The notes: generated from the sequence alone by a model not told the origin. Shown: positions 12,063 to 24,942, counted from the first letter of the stretch. The stretch is 64,000 nucleotides of DNA from Diaporthe sp. PMI_573 (GCA_021399435.1 JAJTUP010000039.1:124001-188000), one strand, 5' to 3'. Made by a program: numbers and translations.

Positions 12063-15000
12063 ATGGCCACTTTGGACCCGGGCCCTCTGGACTTGCGCTG
12101 TTTTCCTCCGGACTCGAGGCCTGCAGATGTCGCCAGCATGCTCTATAATGGTATCTCGGATCGGTCACGGGGCTGGAAGTCGAGCAGGTCAAGGGAGTCT
12201 CTTGGAGCTGAGGCGAGGATGCATCGTGGCTTGAGTGTCAAGAGATGGGATGGCAGCGCCAGGATCATGTCTGGCTGGGACAGTCTGAGAAAGGTGAGCC
12301 GCCGACAGTTATGTTGGTGTTTTTAAGCATCCAAACCCAGCACAAGCACGCTGACAGAATCAGGACCCGGAACTGTGGTACAAGAACGGCGACTGTTTCG
12401 TTCACCTGTACGAGAAAGGCCGGTCGCAACGGGGTCCCGCCTTCAAGGTCCCTTTCGCATGCATTCTTGCTGCCCAATGCACGCCTTTAATCGAAATGTT
12501 CGTGGATCGATCCGTATCAGAGGAAGAAGCCCATCAAAACGGCCGCGTCGACCTTTACATACCCGCCCCGCCGACGGCGAGTCGCTCCCAGGCCCTGCAG
12601 TATCATATCGCGACCCGGAATTTCTTCGCCTGGATTTTTAGGCGATCAATGGTTGGAAACCACCTTGGAAATGCACTCGTGGCTCTACTCGGCAGCATGC
12701 ACGAGTTCCGCGACTCAGGTGTGGACAACAAGCAGGACTTGCTGCGCTACCTTGACGAAGAGGGATATCTGGACACGCGCCACCAGCCCAATCATGCCCT
12801 TGCTATTTTGCATGTGGCTGAGAACTTTGAGCTGAGAGACTTGTACATTGACGCGTTTGCGCATTGCGTCGGGATGAGCGAGCAATTGTACAAGAGCCCA
12901 GAGTATTCGGTAAGCTCAAGCTCTCATCCCTGTCTGTTGAGGCCACCAATCCCAGGCTGCTTACTACCTGGCATCGCATGTGCTGACATCTATGGCTCAG
13001 CGCATCAGTGTCGTATCACGGAAGCTTATTCGGCTGGCCAAGGTTGATCTGGACAATCGGCTCAGCCGTGCCGGCGCGATGCTGGGCGATCTTCTCGAAA
13101 CCGAACTTTCGGAAGCCCGCCTGGGTCTGTCAACTGGAGCCCGAGCCCATCTTGACCGGTTCAGGAGCTACATCCATGGTTTCTACACGACCAAGTTTGG
13201 ATATTTCCCGCCTCCGTCTGCCCAAGCAGGACACAGCACTATATTCAAACCTGAGGTATATCACATACTTCGGGTAGACTTCGAGGCGCTCTACGAATAC
13301 CTTGTCGACGAAAGATTCACGACGGACAGCCATAGCCCCTTTGAGGCGCAAGGGGGGCTATGTACGCTTCAAAGTGTGCAGGCATTCGACTCGAGAAATA
13401 GGTTCTCGCCTCTGGTCCACCCATTGCCGCTTTTGCCAGAGATACCAAGAAGCAAAGAGTCTCGCAGAATGTCGATGCCTTGGCAATTTGTCGCAGCTGC
13501 TAGGGCTGGCGACGGCAAGCTGCGCCCCGACCAGCGCCTCGTTGTACACGCTGCACTCATGAAAGCAACCAATCACTGCAAAGTGCATCTCATGGAAAAC
13601 AGACTGGTCCTGGCGTACCGCCAGTTCGAGGAGTCCTCGGTTCTCACACCGCATAAAGCTAATCGGGCAGTCTCCCAGGTTGATGCCCGCAAGGTTCGGT
13701 GGCTGTTCGTCTACGCAATGCACCAGGTACTTCACAGCTGTGCAAATGTGCCGAGGGAGGTTAAATTCAGAGACAGAGTGGATTATCACCTTGGCGTCTC
13801 AACAAAAGGATTGCCGCCATGGGAGGCGCGAGAGCAAAGCATCGCTCACCCTTCGCTGAGGTCGGTCAGTGACGGCGCAGCCATGCACAAAGCCAAGCCT
13901 CCGCTGGCGTTTGCAGCACGCGGCCGGTCCATCAATGCGATCCCATTGGCAACTTCTTTCGTCTTGCCGCCGGTGAAGACGCCCCTGTTGGAGATCAGCA
14001 GCACCGAGCTACAGCCTGACATTGACTACTTCGCGCTGACACACCGAGATGAAAGTCCAACGAGCGGGAGTGGGAAACAGGGCGACCCCAGCACGCCCTC
14101 TGCGCACCCCCGGTCTCGGTCCCGCAGCCTCACAAGAGCCATGTCTATCCGACGGTCGTTGAGCATCTTTCGCACGCCTCCTAGTCAGCGAACATCATCT
14201 GTGGAGCAGGGGCCGTCAACGCCTACTCGATGTCCTTCTAGTCGGAATTCTATGTACCATGAAATCGTCGTACAAGGGTACGGAAACGGCACAAACGGGG
14301 TCAACAATACCTCAACCTCCAAAGAAGACCTCAACGTCCTACCAGACATAAGGGAGGCATCAAAACCCACGCCTTCCTTGAAGGTTGTGACGACACCCAC
14401 TACGACAACATGCAGATCCTCCTCGACAAGCTCAACGAGCAGCTACGTCTCAGCTCTATCGTCAGCATCGACGAGCCACACTAACAGCAGCGCATCCACA
14501 ACCCCCACCACCGTAGACGGAAGCCCAAGCTCCACCCGTTTCTTCCGACAAAAATGGGACAGCACGCTCCCAGATATAGCCGGGTCGCCCGAGGCCCCCG
14601 CGACTATTATCCCCGCGGACACGCCCACGGAGCAGCAGCAGCAGCCACCCCCAGCACAATACGACAACCTGACCTTCCCCCTCCGCCGCCACCGCACCCG
14701 CAGGTCCATCCGCGCCATGTACTCCCACGACGACATGCTCGCGTCGACACCAAAAGCCGAGCCGCAACAGCAGCCGCCACCCCTGCCCCGGCGCAGCAGC
14801 AAGCGCTTCCGCAACAAGCCCTCGGGCGGCGGCGCTGCTCCAAAGCGCTGGAGCCTGGCGGAGGTGGTCTTGTCGCTGCGCGAGCGGAGCTCTGCGGCCA
14901 ACAGCGACGCCGAGGATTCGGATGACGGCGGCACCTGGGGGCTCGCGCCGTCGCCTTTGCGCATCACCAAGACTGTTCGGCGGCCTGGGACGGCGAGGCA

Positions 15001-15202
15001 GGCGTCTGCGCCCGCTAAGCAGGACAATGGCGGTATTGATTACGGAGATGTCTTTGATGATGATGCTGCGCAGCGTCGGGACTCTAGTGATGAGTGGGAG
15101 ATGTCTGTGCATAGCCCTGTGGGTGGGGATGTCAGTCCGCCCTGGGCGTGGGAGCAGTTCGCTGATCTTGGTGGGCTGCAGGATGTTTCGGGGCTGAAAT
15201 AA
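12063..15202 (+). CDS. Large conserved fungal protein (DUF8004-like)
   Basis: Exons 12063-12293, 12364-12909 and 12956-15202 join in phase 0 to 1007 aa. The second acceptor could also be 6 bases earlier, adding two residues in frame. The N-terminal 550 residues are well structured: ELWYKNGDCFVHLYEKG, then a mostly helical stretch containing NALVALLGSMHEFRDSGVDN. The segment LIRLAKVDLDNRLSRAGAML leads into LGLSTGARAHLDRFRSYIHG and KFGYFPP, which I associate with the fungal DUF8004 family (moderately sure). The rest is low-complexity, Ser/Thr/Pro-rich with basic patches such as RSRSRSLTRAMSIRRSLSIF and a polyQ/P stretch, suggesting phosphorylation and disorder. No catalytic motif or membrane segment is visible, so its role is unknown. 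Confidence 0.9.
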
Positions 15203-15902
15203 ATTGGTGATGGGATCTGTGATCTTCCGGGCACATTCTTTCTTTCATTTCTTGGCGTCCTCGCATCATATCACGTATAATCGTGCTGGTTTTTCGGATT
15301 TGGTCTTTCCACACGTCGGTGTGTCTAATCACCATTGTTCATACCCGGCGCTCTGGCGAGGTCACTTTTTTTTTTAGAGCTTACGAGGTATCGGTTGGGA
15401 ATGGGCGGGGGGGGGGGCGGCGCATGCTTGCAAGGCGAAAGCGGGGAAAAAAACCGTTCACTCCTTTTGGTGATATCCCTTTTGAGTCTCCTATGTCTTT
15501 TTCAGGTTGTCAGGATCGTAGGAGATACCCATACTGTCCTTTCGGAAGTAAAGCCGAGTCCTTTGCATGGTCTTTTGGTTGGGAAAAGGGAATATGCATG
15601 AAATGGTTGCAATGATGGTCAATTAATGCAAACTAAAAACCATAATTAACTTATTGTTTTATCCCGGCTTTGAGTGTTTCTGTGTGTTTATTGATGCTGG
15701 CCGACTGAAGTAGACGCCATGTGGCAGTACATAGACGAGCAGGCAATTCCATACGTTCATCGTTGCCCATGCCATCAAGAGCTTAATCCTGATGGATATG
15801 GTGACCACATGATAAGATATTTTAAATACGAAACATTCTTCAGGCGTCTACAGTCTATTGCGCAGACTTCTGCAACATCAAAGGAGGTGCTTCTACCCAC
15901 AC
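15203..15902. other. Intergenic, convergent 3' ends
   Basis: About 700 bases between two 3' ends, with an 11-G run near 15406-15417 and a 10-T run near 15367. No gene recognised. Confidence 0.5.
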
Positions 15903-18105
15903 TTACACGCCCTTGGAGTTGTTACGCGACTGCAGCTTGATATCCCGGTTGTGAAAGTGCCGCATGACGAGCGCGGTTATCGCCGCCGCGGCGCCGAACC
16001 CGGCCGTGATATAGTTTCCGGTGACGATGTACGGCTGCAGGTTGGCTGGGAAGGTGAAGATGGGGACCCAGGCGGTGAATATGTACGCGAACGCGTTCAT
16101 CTAGGATGAGTGAACTAGGTCAGTTTCGCCGCCGGACATACCACGGACTAACACGGAGAAGGGAAGCACGAACCAATGCCGAAGTGTATGCCCGCTTCTC
16201 GGGGTCGTCTCGGTTTGTTTCGTTTACCCACGTCCAAGTTATTCCTGCGCAGGTCCCGGACAACGCGGTGAGATCTGGTGGGTAAGATTCTCGTCAGGAT
16301 CTTTTCCTTCATATAGTAATGTTGGATTGCATTATTCGGGGGAAACCCACAGTAAAGGGCCCACCGTGTTGCAATATTTGCTGGATGCACGGGTGTGGCA
16401 GCTAGGGCAATAGGAAAGATGATAGCCATGACGCTGGCGAAGACCATTCCCGGCCATCTGGCTGCTCCTGGCAAGCTATCTGAGACCCACGAGTTGATCA
16501 GGGTACAGACGATTGATATGATGTTGATCTGGCCGTGTGAGAAGTGTGGCTACTTGAGTTCGTTGTCAGGGCGACTTACACCAAGAGGGATGATGTTGAT
16601 CTTGGCGACAGAAAAGACAGCTGGCTTTCCCGGGACGTTGTAACTCTTGACCCAGAAGATCACTGTTGCTTGTGAGCTCGCTGTGATGACTAGACAGGGA
16701 GATAGATAGTATGACTTACTGGATCCTCCGGACTGGCCCACCTGCGTCAGAAAAGCGAAGAACAGCGGGACTTTGGGTTGTCAGTATCTGAAGTTGGCAG
16801 ACCATAGTTGGAGCTGCTCACATAGATATACAGGCCACGTCGTGTGCCACCGTTTTATGTCCTCCCACTTGAACAGACCAGTCATGAATTTGCGCTCAGT
16901 CGGCATCCTCGAGCGGGCTAGTTGAATCTCCTCCTCACTGAAGACCCTAGACGCGAGGAGAACCATGTCAGGCTTTTTTTTCCCATACTTATTTTCACAC
17001 TTGGATATTAAGGAAAAACGAACCAATTTGCCTTTGCCCTAGAAGGCAACTGCGGCATTGCGAAAACCGTCCATATGGCGCAGGGTAGGGAGATGCAGCC
17101 GCAGACTCTATACTCTCGTCAATAACACTCGGCGGCCGGGGGGTATCAATGGGCCTGGAACACGCATACATGTACATCCAGCGCCATCCGGGAAGTCCGT
17201 TCGAGCCGTTTAGTCCAGCGTGGACTGCCGCCATGAGGAAGCCGGAGAAGAGAGGGCCGACGGAGGTGAAGACCTGGATCAGGGTGTTGCGCCGCGCCAG
17301 CTCGTGCGGCTTGTAGTAGCTCGAGCACACGTACATGACAGCCGGGAAATGGCCGGCCTCGAACAACCCCACACTGCGATGAAATCAAATCAGAATCTTA
17401 GAATTACCTTGTGTGGAGCGCTGCAAGAGAGGAGGCTTACAAGAAGCGGAAGACGTAGAGCTGGTTAACGTCTTTGACGCCAGCGTGGGCGAATGTGAAG
17501 ACGGTCCAGGCGAACTCGAGGAATGCAATATACAGAGGAGCGTTGACCTGTTTTCTCCCTGTCAGTACAAAGCACGGCTTGGGCTCTCCTCGCGACCTAC
17601 CCTCGTAAGGAGCAGATTCGAGGGGATCTGCCCAAAGACATATGCCGCGCTCCAGATGGCGGTGGCGTAGTTAAGCTCCTTCCCGTATAGAGCGAGGTCC
17701 TCCTTCATCCCGCTGTCTACAGGAGGTTTTAGCAAGAGAACTTGATTCTGAAATTATAATCCGTTCACGTACTGAATGCATTGGTGATGTTGACCTGATC
17801 GAGGTAACGACACATGACACCCAGAGCCGATGAGGAGATCAGTGTCAGGTCGAGCTTGGTGAGGAATCGGGCTTCGTCACTTGGTACGTCGAGTGCTGGA
17901 TCGGTTAGCAAGCCGTCTTCCTGTATCTGCTAGTTCTTGGATGCTTACTTGACCAAAAGAACGACCTCCATGTCTTCTTCACCTCAGTGTAGGGCGGCTC
18001 ATCTGTTCCAGCCTGGGACTTTTCTTGAAAACCTACAGGCGATTCGCCTCCGCGCTCAGCGACGAGTATTTCGCTTTTCGTGTCTTTCTCACGGGGCTGT
18101 GACAT
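15903..18105 (-). CDS. MFS transporter, ACS family (FEN2/Liz1-like)
   Basis: Anion:cation symporter of the Dal5/TNA1/FEN2 group, a plasma-membrane importer of small organic anions such as vitamins or allantoate. I could splice 12 exons in phase to about 511 aa with no stop. The order is: cytosolic N-terminus with KTWRSFFW; KLDLTLISSSALGVMCRYLDQ; ELNYATAIWSAAYVFGQIPS with the family motif IPSNLLLTR; QLYVFRFFVGLFEAGHFPAV; YYKPHELARRNTL; a central loop with LPSRAKANW; and six C-terminal helices ending YIVTGNYITAGFGAAAAITA. The QLYVFRF...GLFEAG...YKPHELARR block is the ACS signature. Introns are 50-130 bases with CTGAC-type branch sites, and the gene is far more intron-dense than its neighbours. 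Substrate cannot be read from sequence; pantothenate or another vitamin is an inference. Confidence 0.9.
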
Positions 18106-19198
18106 ATTGGCTGGGACAGAGCTTGTGCAGATGGATACGCATACTTTACAAATTTCTTTTCAATCCCACGTGGGAGTTGAGCCGGTCTTATCTGTTGCAT
18201 ACAGATTGAATGTTTTCCCACCCCTTGTCCCCCGGCAAATGGAAAGCCCATTATAGCTGTCGCCTTGGGCGGGTCCCATGGCGACATCGGGAACGTAGGC
18301 TGCCCGGAGAAAGAGGCGTGAGAACTCATACCTGCCTGAGCTTTCTTACTACCATTCAACGTTCTGGACCCAAATCCAGTATCTCAGCCGTTGATGAGTC
18401 CAATCGCCCAGTTTATGACAACTGCAGCTAAGGAGTAGTCGGCGCCAGGCGCACAAAGTTGGCGCAATCGAGGATTCCGCAGACGCTAATGCTAACTTGG
18501 TCGAGGCTTACAGGAGCATTAGTAAATCAGCATGGCTATGGCGTGATTCCCGCCTGAAGTCCATATCGGTATTCCTAACCCTGGACGTATACAGACATTT
18601 CGCAGACATTTTCTGATCCTTGACTAAAGTCGGCCTTGGTCATCGCCAAAGCGGCTCCCGTGGACAAATTTTGTGTGGCCTGGCTCTCATTGTCTGGAAA
18701 TGTAGTCTTCTCAGCCCTGGGAGTGGTGATGTGGGTATTAAGTCAGAGACTGCTTAGCAGTACTCTAAGGATGCTTCAAGACATTTGAGAAGACCGGAGC
18801 CTTGTCTTCTAGCCAATGGCATGACCTGATCCTAAGACATAAGGCGCTCGACCGCTGATGTAAGCTACGAATGGATATCACTTCCGAAATTGAGAATTCA
18901 GACGATGGCCGGCATCATTGATTTTGAAAGGGGGGCTCTTGTCCAAGTTTGTCAAACTAATGCTCATCTTGCCATTGATTATCCCGTAAGTTATGATCTC
19001 ATGTCTAGTAGCTATCTTGCAGTCTGCATGGGACACCTTGAGTCCCAGTTGAACTCGTCCTTGACTTTGCCCATCTGGGCTCCTCTGATCTGAACCTGCC
19101 AGTGTAGGGTGCTATCAAGGTAGGTCTGTTGTCATTCTTGCTTTTTTGGAATGAAGCAAGAAGAATCTTTCACTTTTGCAGGTGATTTGACTGCCATT
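18106..19198. other. Gene-free stretch
   Basis: About 1.1 kb between the transporter start and the HET gene's stop. No supported gene. Confidence 0.5.
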
Positions 19199-21085
19199 TC
19201 ATGCCAGTACAATTTCTCTCGTGGCATGCTCATTCGCCACCAGCATCTCGCCGTCCATGACACCGTTCAAGAAGCAATCTCCGATCAAGTGATAACTGGT
19301 TGAGTCGTGATCCGTCGGCCGGATAACAAATGGCACTTCCCCGCCGATCAGAACACACACGAGATCGCCCCTTTCCGTTCCTATAGGCATTTGGCCTAAA
19401 CGACCACCGGTTGTGACAGAAAAGTTGCGCGTCGTACATCGACCGGCCACTGCATGTTCGACGGCTGCCCGTAGCTTGGGAACTCGGGGCCTCTTTTGTG
19501 ACGTCTTGTTGAGTTTCTGTTCTGATGGTAATGTATAGTGTTGGAAAAGTACATATTCCATATACTCGAAGGCGGCGTTGACCATCTTGGCCGATGCCAG
19601 GCCGCCGGCATTGCTACCCTGGTCGCAGAGTAGTGCGCACGAACAAGCGTTCTTCCTGCCTGCTTTCTCGAAAACAGATGCCTGGCTATAACCTAGGTCA
19701 TAGCAGGCCCGCATCCACTGACGAGTGCGTCGCTGACGGCTTTGCAAACATGGGTCGGCAACACCATGGGGAGAAGTTGTTTGAATTACCTCTGGCAGTT
19801 CATTTACGATCATCTCGTGTATCGATAGCACGAAGTCTTGTACTTCGTCCACAATGATTCCTTGGCAGCGTAGAAAACGTCCATCGTCGGATAGGGCCAG
19901 CACTGGATTACGTGAACCTCCAGCGCGGAATAATTGCACTTGAACCGAAGAGACTGCCATGGGAAGAGACAGGCGGCGAAGGTCTGGGACCCAAGATGGC
20001 AGTTTGGTCCTATTCCTGGGAACGCCGGGATAGATTCGATCGCCTTTGTGGGGTTCCAGACTCAGCACTTTGAGATTTTGCCTTTCTTTCAGCATGACCT
20101 GAGCGAATCTCTTGAAGGTAGCTTCAACGCTCAACGTATAGTCTGGATCGAGCGTGGGTCCTTTGCTGGCACAGCTCAGCAATCCATAGATGTGGTCACG
20201 CGGATCTGAACACAAGAAGCCTCTTGTAGCCATTACCGCGTCTACAAGTGTGCCCTGTTCAGTCACGCGGGAACGTGCAATATCTTGCATGGTGAGAATT
20301 TGCCATAGCCCCACTCCGAGAGAAACGTGGTCCTCTGAGCCCTGTTGTCTGACGAGGAGAGGATACACGCCCAGCAAGTCGATCTTGCCGAAGAGGATTG
20401 TCAGGTCCACCCAGGGCAGTTGGATACCGCCTCCAATATACAGCCGCAGTTCTTGCGCCATCGCCACCTCCTGCACTACCCATTTGCGGGTGAACCAGGG
20501 ACGTCCGATGAGCTCAGTTATTGCATTCCAGACGTGTTGTGCAATGTTTGGTCGGCCCTCTCTGCGGTTTGTATCCGCCATCTCCGCTACTAAGCTCTGT
20601 CGTTCCTCTCGTGACAATTCCGGGTCGAAATCCGGCAAGAACTTATGCAGGTCTTGGATCGATGCGCAGACATTGGAAAGGAGACCAGCTTCATCCATGG
20701 GGCCGAGCCACACCAACACCATTTTGGCTTTGGCATATATCTCCCGCATAAGGCGTACCTGGCATGTTTTCTCAGTCTCATCATCCTGGTTGATACACAC
20801 ACCATCGGCCCAAAGGATACGTTGCTCATTGCTGTGTCGGAATTCTCGTAAAGCGCCCCAGAGGGAGGCAGTGATGGACATGGGCACACCCTGGCAAGTG
20901 ACGTGTTGGCGGGCGTTACGATCGCCCCAGCAATAAGAAATTGCTTCGTAGATGGGATCGGAGTCCAGTGGGACCGACTCAAGTGAGAGTCTAATGGGAT
21001 CATCAAGCTGGCCCGCTTCCAGGTGAAGCAGGCGAATGCTGCCTGCTTTGACGGGCGAATAGACAGAACTCGGAGCGGTGGCCAT
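19199..21085 (-). CDS. HET domain protein
   Basis: Heterokaryon incompatibility (HET, PF06985) proteins trigger cell death when unlike fungal individuals fuse or a partner sensor is activated. Single exon of 628 aa; I take the ATG at 21085 (MATAPSSVYS). The domain starts near residue 46 with YEAISYCWGD. It continues with ILWADGVCINQDDETEKTCQ (residues 90-109), AKAKMVLVWLG and WVVQEVAMAQE, then DPRDHIYGLLS. The C-terminus holds the common tail of this subgroup: FSVTTGGRLGQMP, GDLVCVLIGGEVPFVIRP and YHLIGDCFLNGVMDGE. The gene is intact and full length for the class. No NACHT, ankyrin or other sensor domain is attached. Confidence 0.95.
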   Translation of the reverse strand: MATAPSSVYSPVKAGSIRLLHLEAGQLDDPIRLSLESVPLDSDPIYEAISYCWGDRNARQHVTCQGVPMSITASLWGALREFRHSNEQRILWADGVCINQDDETEKTCQVRLMREIYAKAKMVLVWLGPMDEAGLLSNVCASIQDLHKFLPDFDPELSREERQSLVAEMADTNRREGRPNIAQHVWNAITELIGRPWFTRKWVVQEVAMAQELRLYIGGGIQLPWVDLTILFGKIDLLGVYPLLVRQQGSEDHVSLGVGLWQILTMQDIARSRVTEQGTLVDAVMATRGFLCSDPRDHIYGLLSCASKGPTLDPDYTLSVEATFKRFAQVMLKERQNLKVLSLEPHKGDRIYPGVPRNRTKLPSWVPDLRRLSLPMAVSSVQVQLFRAGGSRNPVLALSDDGRFLRCQGIIVDEVQDFVLSIHEMIVNELPEVIQTTSPHGVADPCLQSRQRRTRQWMRACYDLGYSQASVFEKAGRKNACSCALLCDQGSNAGGLASAKMVNAAFEYMEYVLFQHYTLPSEQKLNKTSQKRPRVPKLRAAVEHAVAGRCTTRNFSVTTGGRLGQMPIGTERGDLVCVLIGGEVPFVIRPTDHDSTSYHLIGDCFLNGVMDGEMLVANEHATREIVLA

Positions 21086-24000
21086 GACCTTCAACCGATT
21101 AACGAATATGGCCGTTGGTCAAGGGCTGTGAATGGGGAGGCAAGACAGAAACTTGGAGGGGCTTTATTAGCAACAAGGAGAATCCTCCAGCCAGCTTATA
21201 ATTACACTTGGATGCAAGTGCTTACGTCTCGCTTCACGCAGCGGTCGGATTGGTTCGGTGCTGCAGCCTTCAAATTCATCTGAGGTGACACACAGAGGCC
21301 GAATAGCTTCATATGGAAGCGGGGTATGTGTCCTGGACGATCTATTGTCGAGAATGTCTGTCGTGGCCGACTGAGACTACAGCAATTGCCATTGTGGGTT
21401 CCACACTGGCACCGGGGAGACTTTTCCCGGCCCTACGGAAACGGTGGACACGAGTGTTTCAATACTTCAAAAGCGTTATCCCTCTCAGACAGCAAATTCA
21501 TCCTCCCAGAGCCTTCTTCTCGGTGAGCATATATCATTGCTTTTCTGTTTCTTCCTTGTCCACTCGAGCCAGAGTAATAGCTTAACTTACTTCACTTTGG
21601 TGTGGCTTATCATCCTTCTCTTTCTCGGTGAATCGGGTCTGGCCGGCTTCTATGTATCTAAAGAGGTCTGAAGAAGGGTACGGGAAGCACACCTGAACCA
21701 TCGACGACTCTCATTTCCATTAAGCGATGACGGAGCGGGCTCGATTGCCCCTTAGGGATACCTCAGGCGGTGTGACGTCGTTCTCCTTTTCGACTGAGGC
21801 CTACCGGGGCAGGATGCTGCCTTTGACGGAACGAGAAGAGGGAATGGCAGAGAAAGCCAATTGGAAACCCTGAGTAGGCCTTGCCTAGGAGCACTCATTC
21901 AGTACAGACGTTCACTTGTCGATTCTGATAGACAGAAGCCTGCTTTGATATACCTTCTCGTGGCCTCCCAATCCTCTATGGCCTTGAGAATAATTGAGTT
22001 CCCGCTTGACTTGACCCCTGCCAGTTCAGCTGTCTTGTAGGGGAATAACCTCGGAGCTACACAAGAGTCTGGAGTGATTCTGTCGTTGGGTCAGTCAACA
22101 CAGTTCACAAGCATTCGGAACCCAATCAGGCCCCGACGAGCACGCCCCGCAACAATTTCAAGACTGGCGACATTTGAGTAAGAGGGCTTGAGGGCACCAT
22201 GACTTCTATCGGGGATGAGCACTCACTGTGGTATACATCAGAGTACGTAAAAGTAATCACTGAATACGCAGCATGCTCCGCATCTAAAATAGAACCCATG
22301 TGATGCAAAGCGAATCTTGATGAAGAATGTACTTCCCAGGGTTTGGTTGAGTTTCCCATTTCTGCTGATTTGATGTTGGCCTTCGCCACCATGGAGCACT
22401 GATAGGTACCTTATGTACTCAGTTTAAATGCAAAGCCATTATGTACCGGACACATACCAAAATCCCAATTTTTCTGTCCTGGTCATTTAGAGTCATCCAG
22501 TCACTGGTACCTGTGCCTCTATCAGTGATGAGACTTACCCCTGTGTCAGCCCAGCACTCCCGTCCAGCTCATACTAGCAGCGAGCATTTCGGACGAAATC
22601 GGTGTTGTCCAAATGTTGCAGTTGTGGATCCAGGTCTTAAACAGACGCGCAAGCTGTGAATACAATATGTACCCATTTTCATGACTAGTAGGAGACTGTG
22701 GAGCGGCCTAGAGACACAACAAGCTTCAAGTCCAACAGCAACTCAGATGCAGGCCGCTGCCCGCTCACACCGATATCCGTCACGCCATTGGTTCCGTTGC
22801 GGCTGAAGAATCCCGCAGATCGCAATGGCCCGCGGGTGGAGGCGCAGACGCGTTGGGTGCACCGGTTGCTGGTGCAAAGACCCGAGAGTGCCCTTGTCGC
22901 AGCTTGCAACGTCTGTACGCGTCAGCTCCGTCTGCCCGGGGCCCCGTCTCGCCCGCATCACAACGCGTCGCTCAGGGGGACTAGATTTATGACAGGTCGC
23001 AATCAGATAACTCGTGGCGTGCAGTAGGTATGGAATTCTGGAACGATCTGCCGCCATCATCCGCGAGAATGATGCGTAAGAATATCCCGATAGGTGGGCA
23101 CTGGCGGAGAGTGCGCCCGCCTCTTGGAGACTGGGGCCGGCCCAGACGGCGTACACATCCTGGGCAATTTGTGGGTCGTTGCCAAGTCGGATCTGAACTC
23201 TGTGAGAACTCAATGTCTGGGGGATCGAGAAATTCACTAAACCTGAAACTTGACAGTAAGCATCTACGGCAGATAGAATAAGCTTACTTCTTAGTAGCTG
23301 TTCTGTGCCCGACTCCATGGCGGATTTCGAGTCCAAGGATTTACTAGTGTACAATATGTCCCCAGTCGACTGTTCAAGACTGCACGGCGAATGTTCTCTG
23401 GTCCGGGTACATCATCCATCAGTAAAGGCTCTGTTGCAAAACGGGTCTCAAGACTACAGCTTGCCAAATACTCAGCCCCACAGGGCCACTAGGGGTACCT
23501 AGAATGTGGGATGTCAATGACAATCTCCCATTTCAGACCGTCTGGCCTACCACTCGAGGCACTCCGGTCCCCTGACAGGGGCATAGAGAAGAGGGTCTTC
23601 CCGCCTGCTCCACATGGCTGATGCTAAACCTCCGGTCTCAGCACATCACAAACATGACATTTGCGTACCTATGTGTCATGAAAGCATTGAAACCAACGGG
23701 ACCATCCCTCCACATCCCGACGCAGCACGTGCCGTCGAATGTGCTGCTGTTCAGCAGCACGATCGACGATACCCGCTCAGCCCAAGTGACAACAGCAAAG
23801 ACCCAGCCTCTTTGAACATGTTTCGGTATCAGCTGGGCTGCTTACGACGACCTCCTCGGTGATCCCGTAGATCATGGTTGACGTGCTCACAATGACGGGA
23901 GGCGACAGGCGCAGACCGGTACTCATGAGCCGACGACAAGCAGACCAGGAGACCCGCCATGTTCTATAAAACCCTCTCGATGGTCCTCGACTCAAAGACT

Positions 24001-24123
24001 GAATCGAATTGTCATCAGTTCCTCATCCTCGACATCACAATAACCTCTTACTTCAATACACCCTAATCAGACAACAAGTCCGGTCACTTTAGTCTAATCC
24101 CTCAACAAGCAACAAAAATCATC
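21086..24123. other. Long gene-free stretch
   Basis: Three kilobases with only short open frames. The longest, on the minus strand around 22743-23354, resembles no known protein and changes composition along its length. I see no repeat arms or transposase remnant. Confidence 0.45.
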
Positions 24124-24942
24124 ATGAAGGCCTCCGTCGTCCTCGCTCTCACCGCTGCGCTCGCCGCCTACGCCTCCCCCATTGCCCTCGAGGGACCAGT
24201 AAGTCTTGTCGCTTAGGCTAGTATTAATGAGGACCTTCGCTGACCTTTTTCAAAGGGCCCCCAGCCGCCGGCTCCCGCTCCCGCTCCAGGACATGACTTC
24301 GGCGCTCGTAACGCCCCTCCTCCCCCACCTCCTGCTCCTGAGCAGCCTCGCAGGCGGGGCGACAAGCCGGCCCCTCCTCCCCCGGCTCCTGAGCAGCCGC
24401 AGCCGCACAAGAGGGGCGACAAGCCACCTCCTCCCCCTCCCGCTCCGGAGCAGCCTCAGCCTAGGGACAACAAAGCCAACCCGCCGCCGCCTCCCCCCCA
24501 GGCTCCTCAGAAGCCTCAGCCTAGGGATAAGGGAGCCAACCCACCTCCCCCTCCCCCCCAGAAGCCTCAGCCTCGTGACAACCGAGCCAACCCGCCACCA
24601 CCTCCTCCTCAGGCTCCTCAGAAGCCTCAGCCTCGTGACAACGGCGACATTCCGCCACCGCCTCCTCCCCAGGCTCCTCAGAAGCCTCAGCCTCGTGACA
24701 ACGGCGACATTCCGCCACCGCCTCCTCCCCAGGCTCCCCAGAAGCCTCAGCCTCGCGACAACCGAGCCAACCCGCCACCACCTCCTCCCCAGGCTCCCCA
24801 GAAGCCTCAGCCTCGCGACAACGGCGACATTCCGCCACCACCTCCTCCCCAGGCTCCCCAGAAGCCTCAGCCTAGGGATAACGGAGCCAACCCACCACCG
24901 CCTCCTCCCCAGGCTCCTCAGAAGCCTCAGCCTCAGAACTAG
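24124..24942 (+). CDS. Secreted proline-rich repeat protein
   Basis: Exon 1 (24124-24198) encodes a clear signal peptide, MKASVVLALTAALAAYASP, and an intron 24199-24255 (GTAAGT...AAAG) leads to exon 2 (24256-24942); 253 aa in all. After a Pro/Ala-rich entry the protein is built of eight near-identical 20-residue units of the form (D/N)N-xxx-PPPPPPQAPQKPQPRD. The three variable residues are KAN, GAN, RAN, GDI, GDI, RAN, GDI and GAN; the second unit lacks QAP. Two dibasic sites (RRRGDK and HKRGDK) near residues 60-80 could be Kex2-processed. No cysteine is present. It is likely an extracellular or wall-associated protein; function unknown. The next gene starts about 1 kb away on the same strand. 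Confidence 0.85.
24460..24942 (+). repeat. 60-bp tandem repeat, 8 units
   Basis: In-frame coding repeat inside the proline-rich gene. Units are 60 bases (one is shorter) and differ mainly at the three codons after GACAAC. Several adjacent copies are identical or nearly so (24661-24720 against its neighbour), pointing to recent unequal exchange or conversion. Confidence 0.9.

Noticed and set aside
11572..12234. 220-codon plus-strand frame before the 1007-aa gene
   Set aside because: Composition is not protein-like, and it overlaps the true exon 1 in another frame.
22743..23354. 203-codon minus-strand frame in the 21-24 kb gap
   Set aside because: No known motif, composition changes midway, and there are no supporting splice or start signals.
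24460..24942. Regular 60-base repeat that might suggest a CRISPR-like or satellite array
   Set aside because: The repeats are in frame, coding, and without unique spacers; the organism is a fungus.
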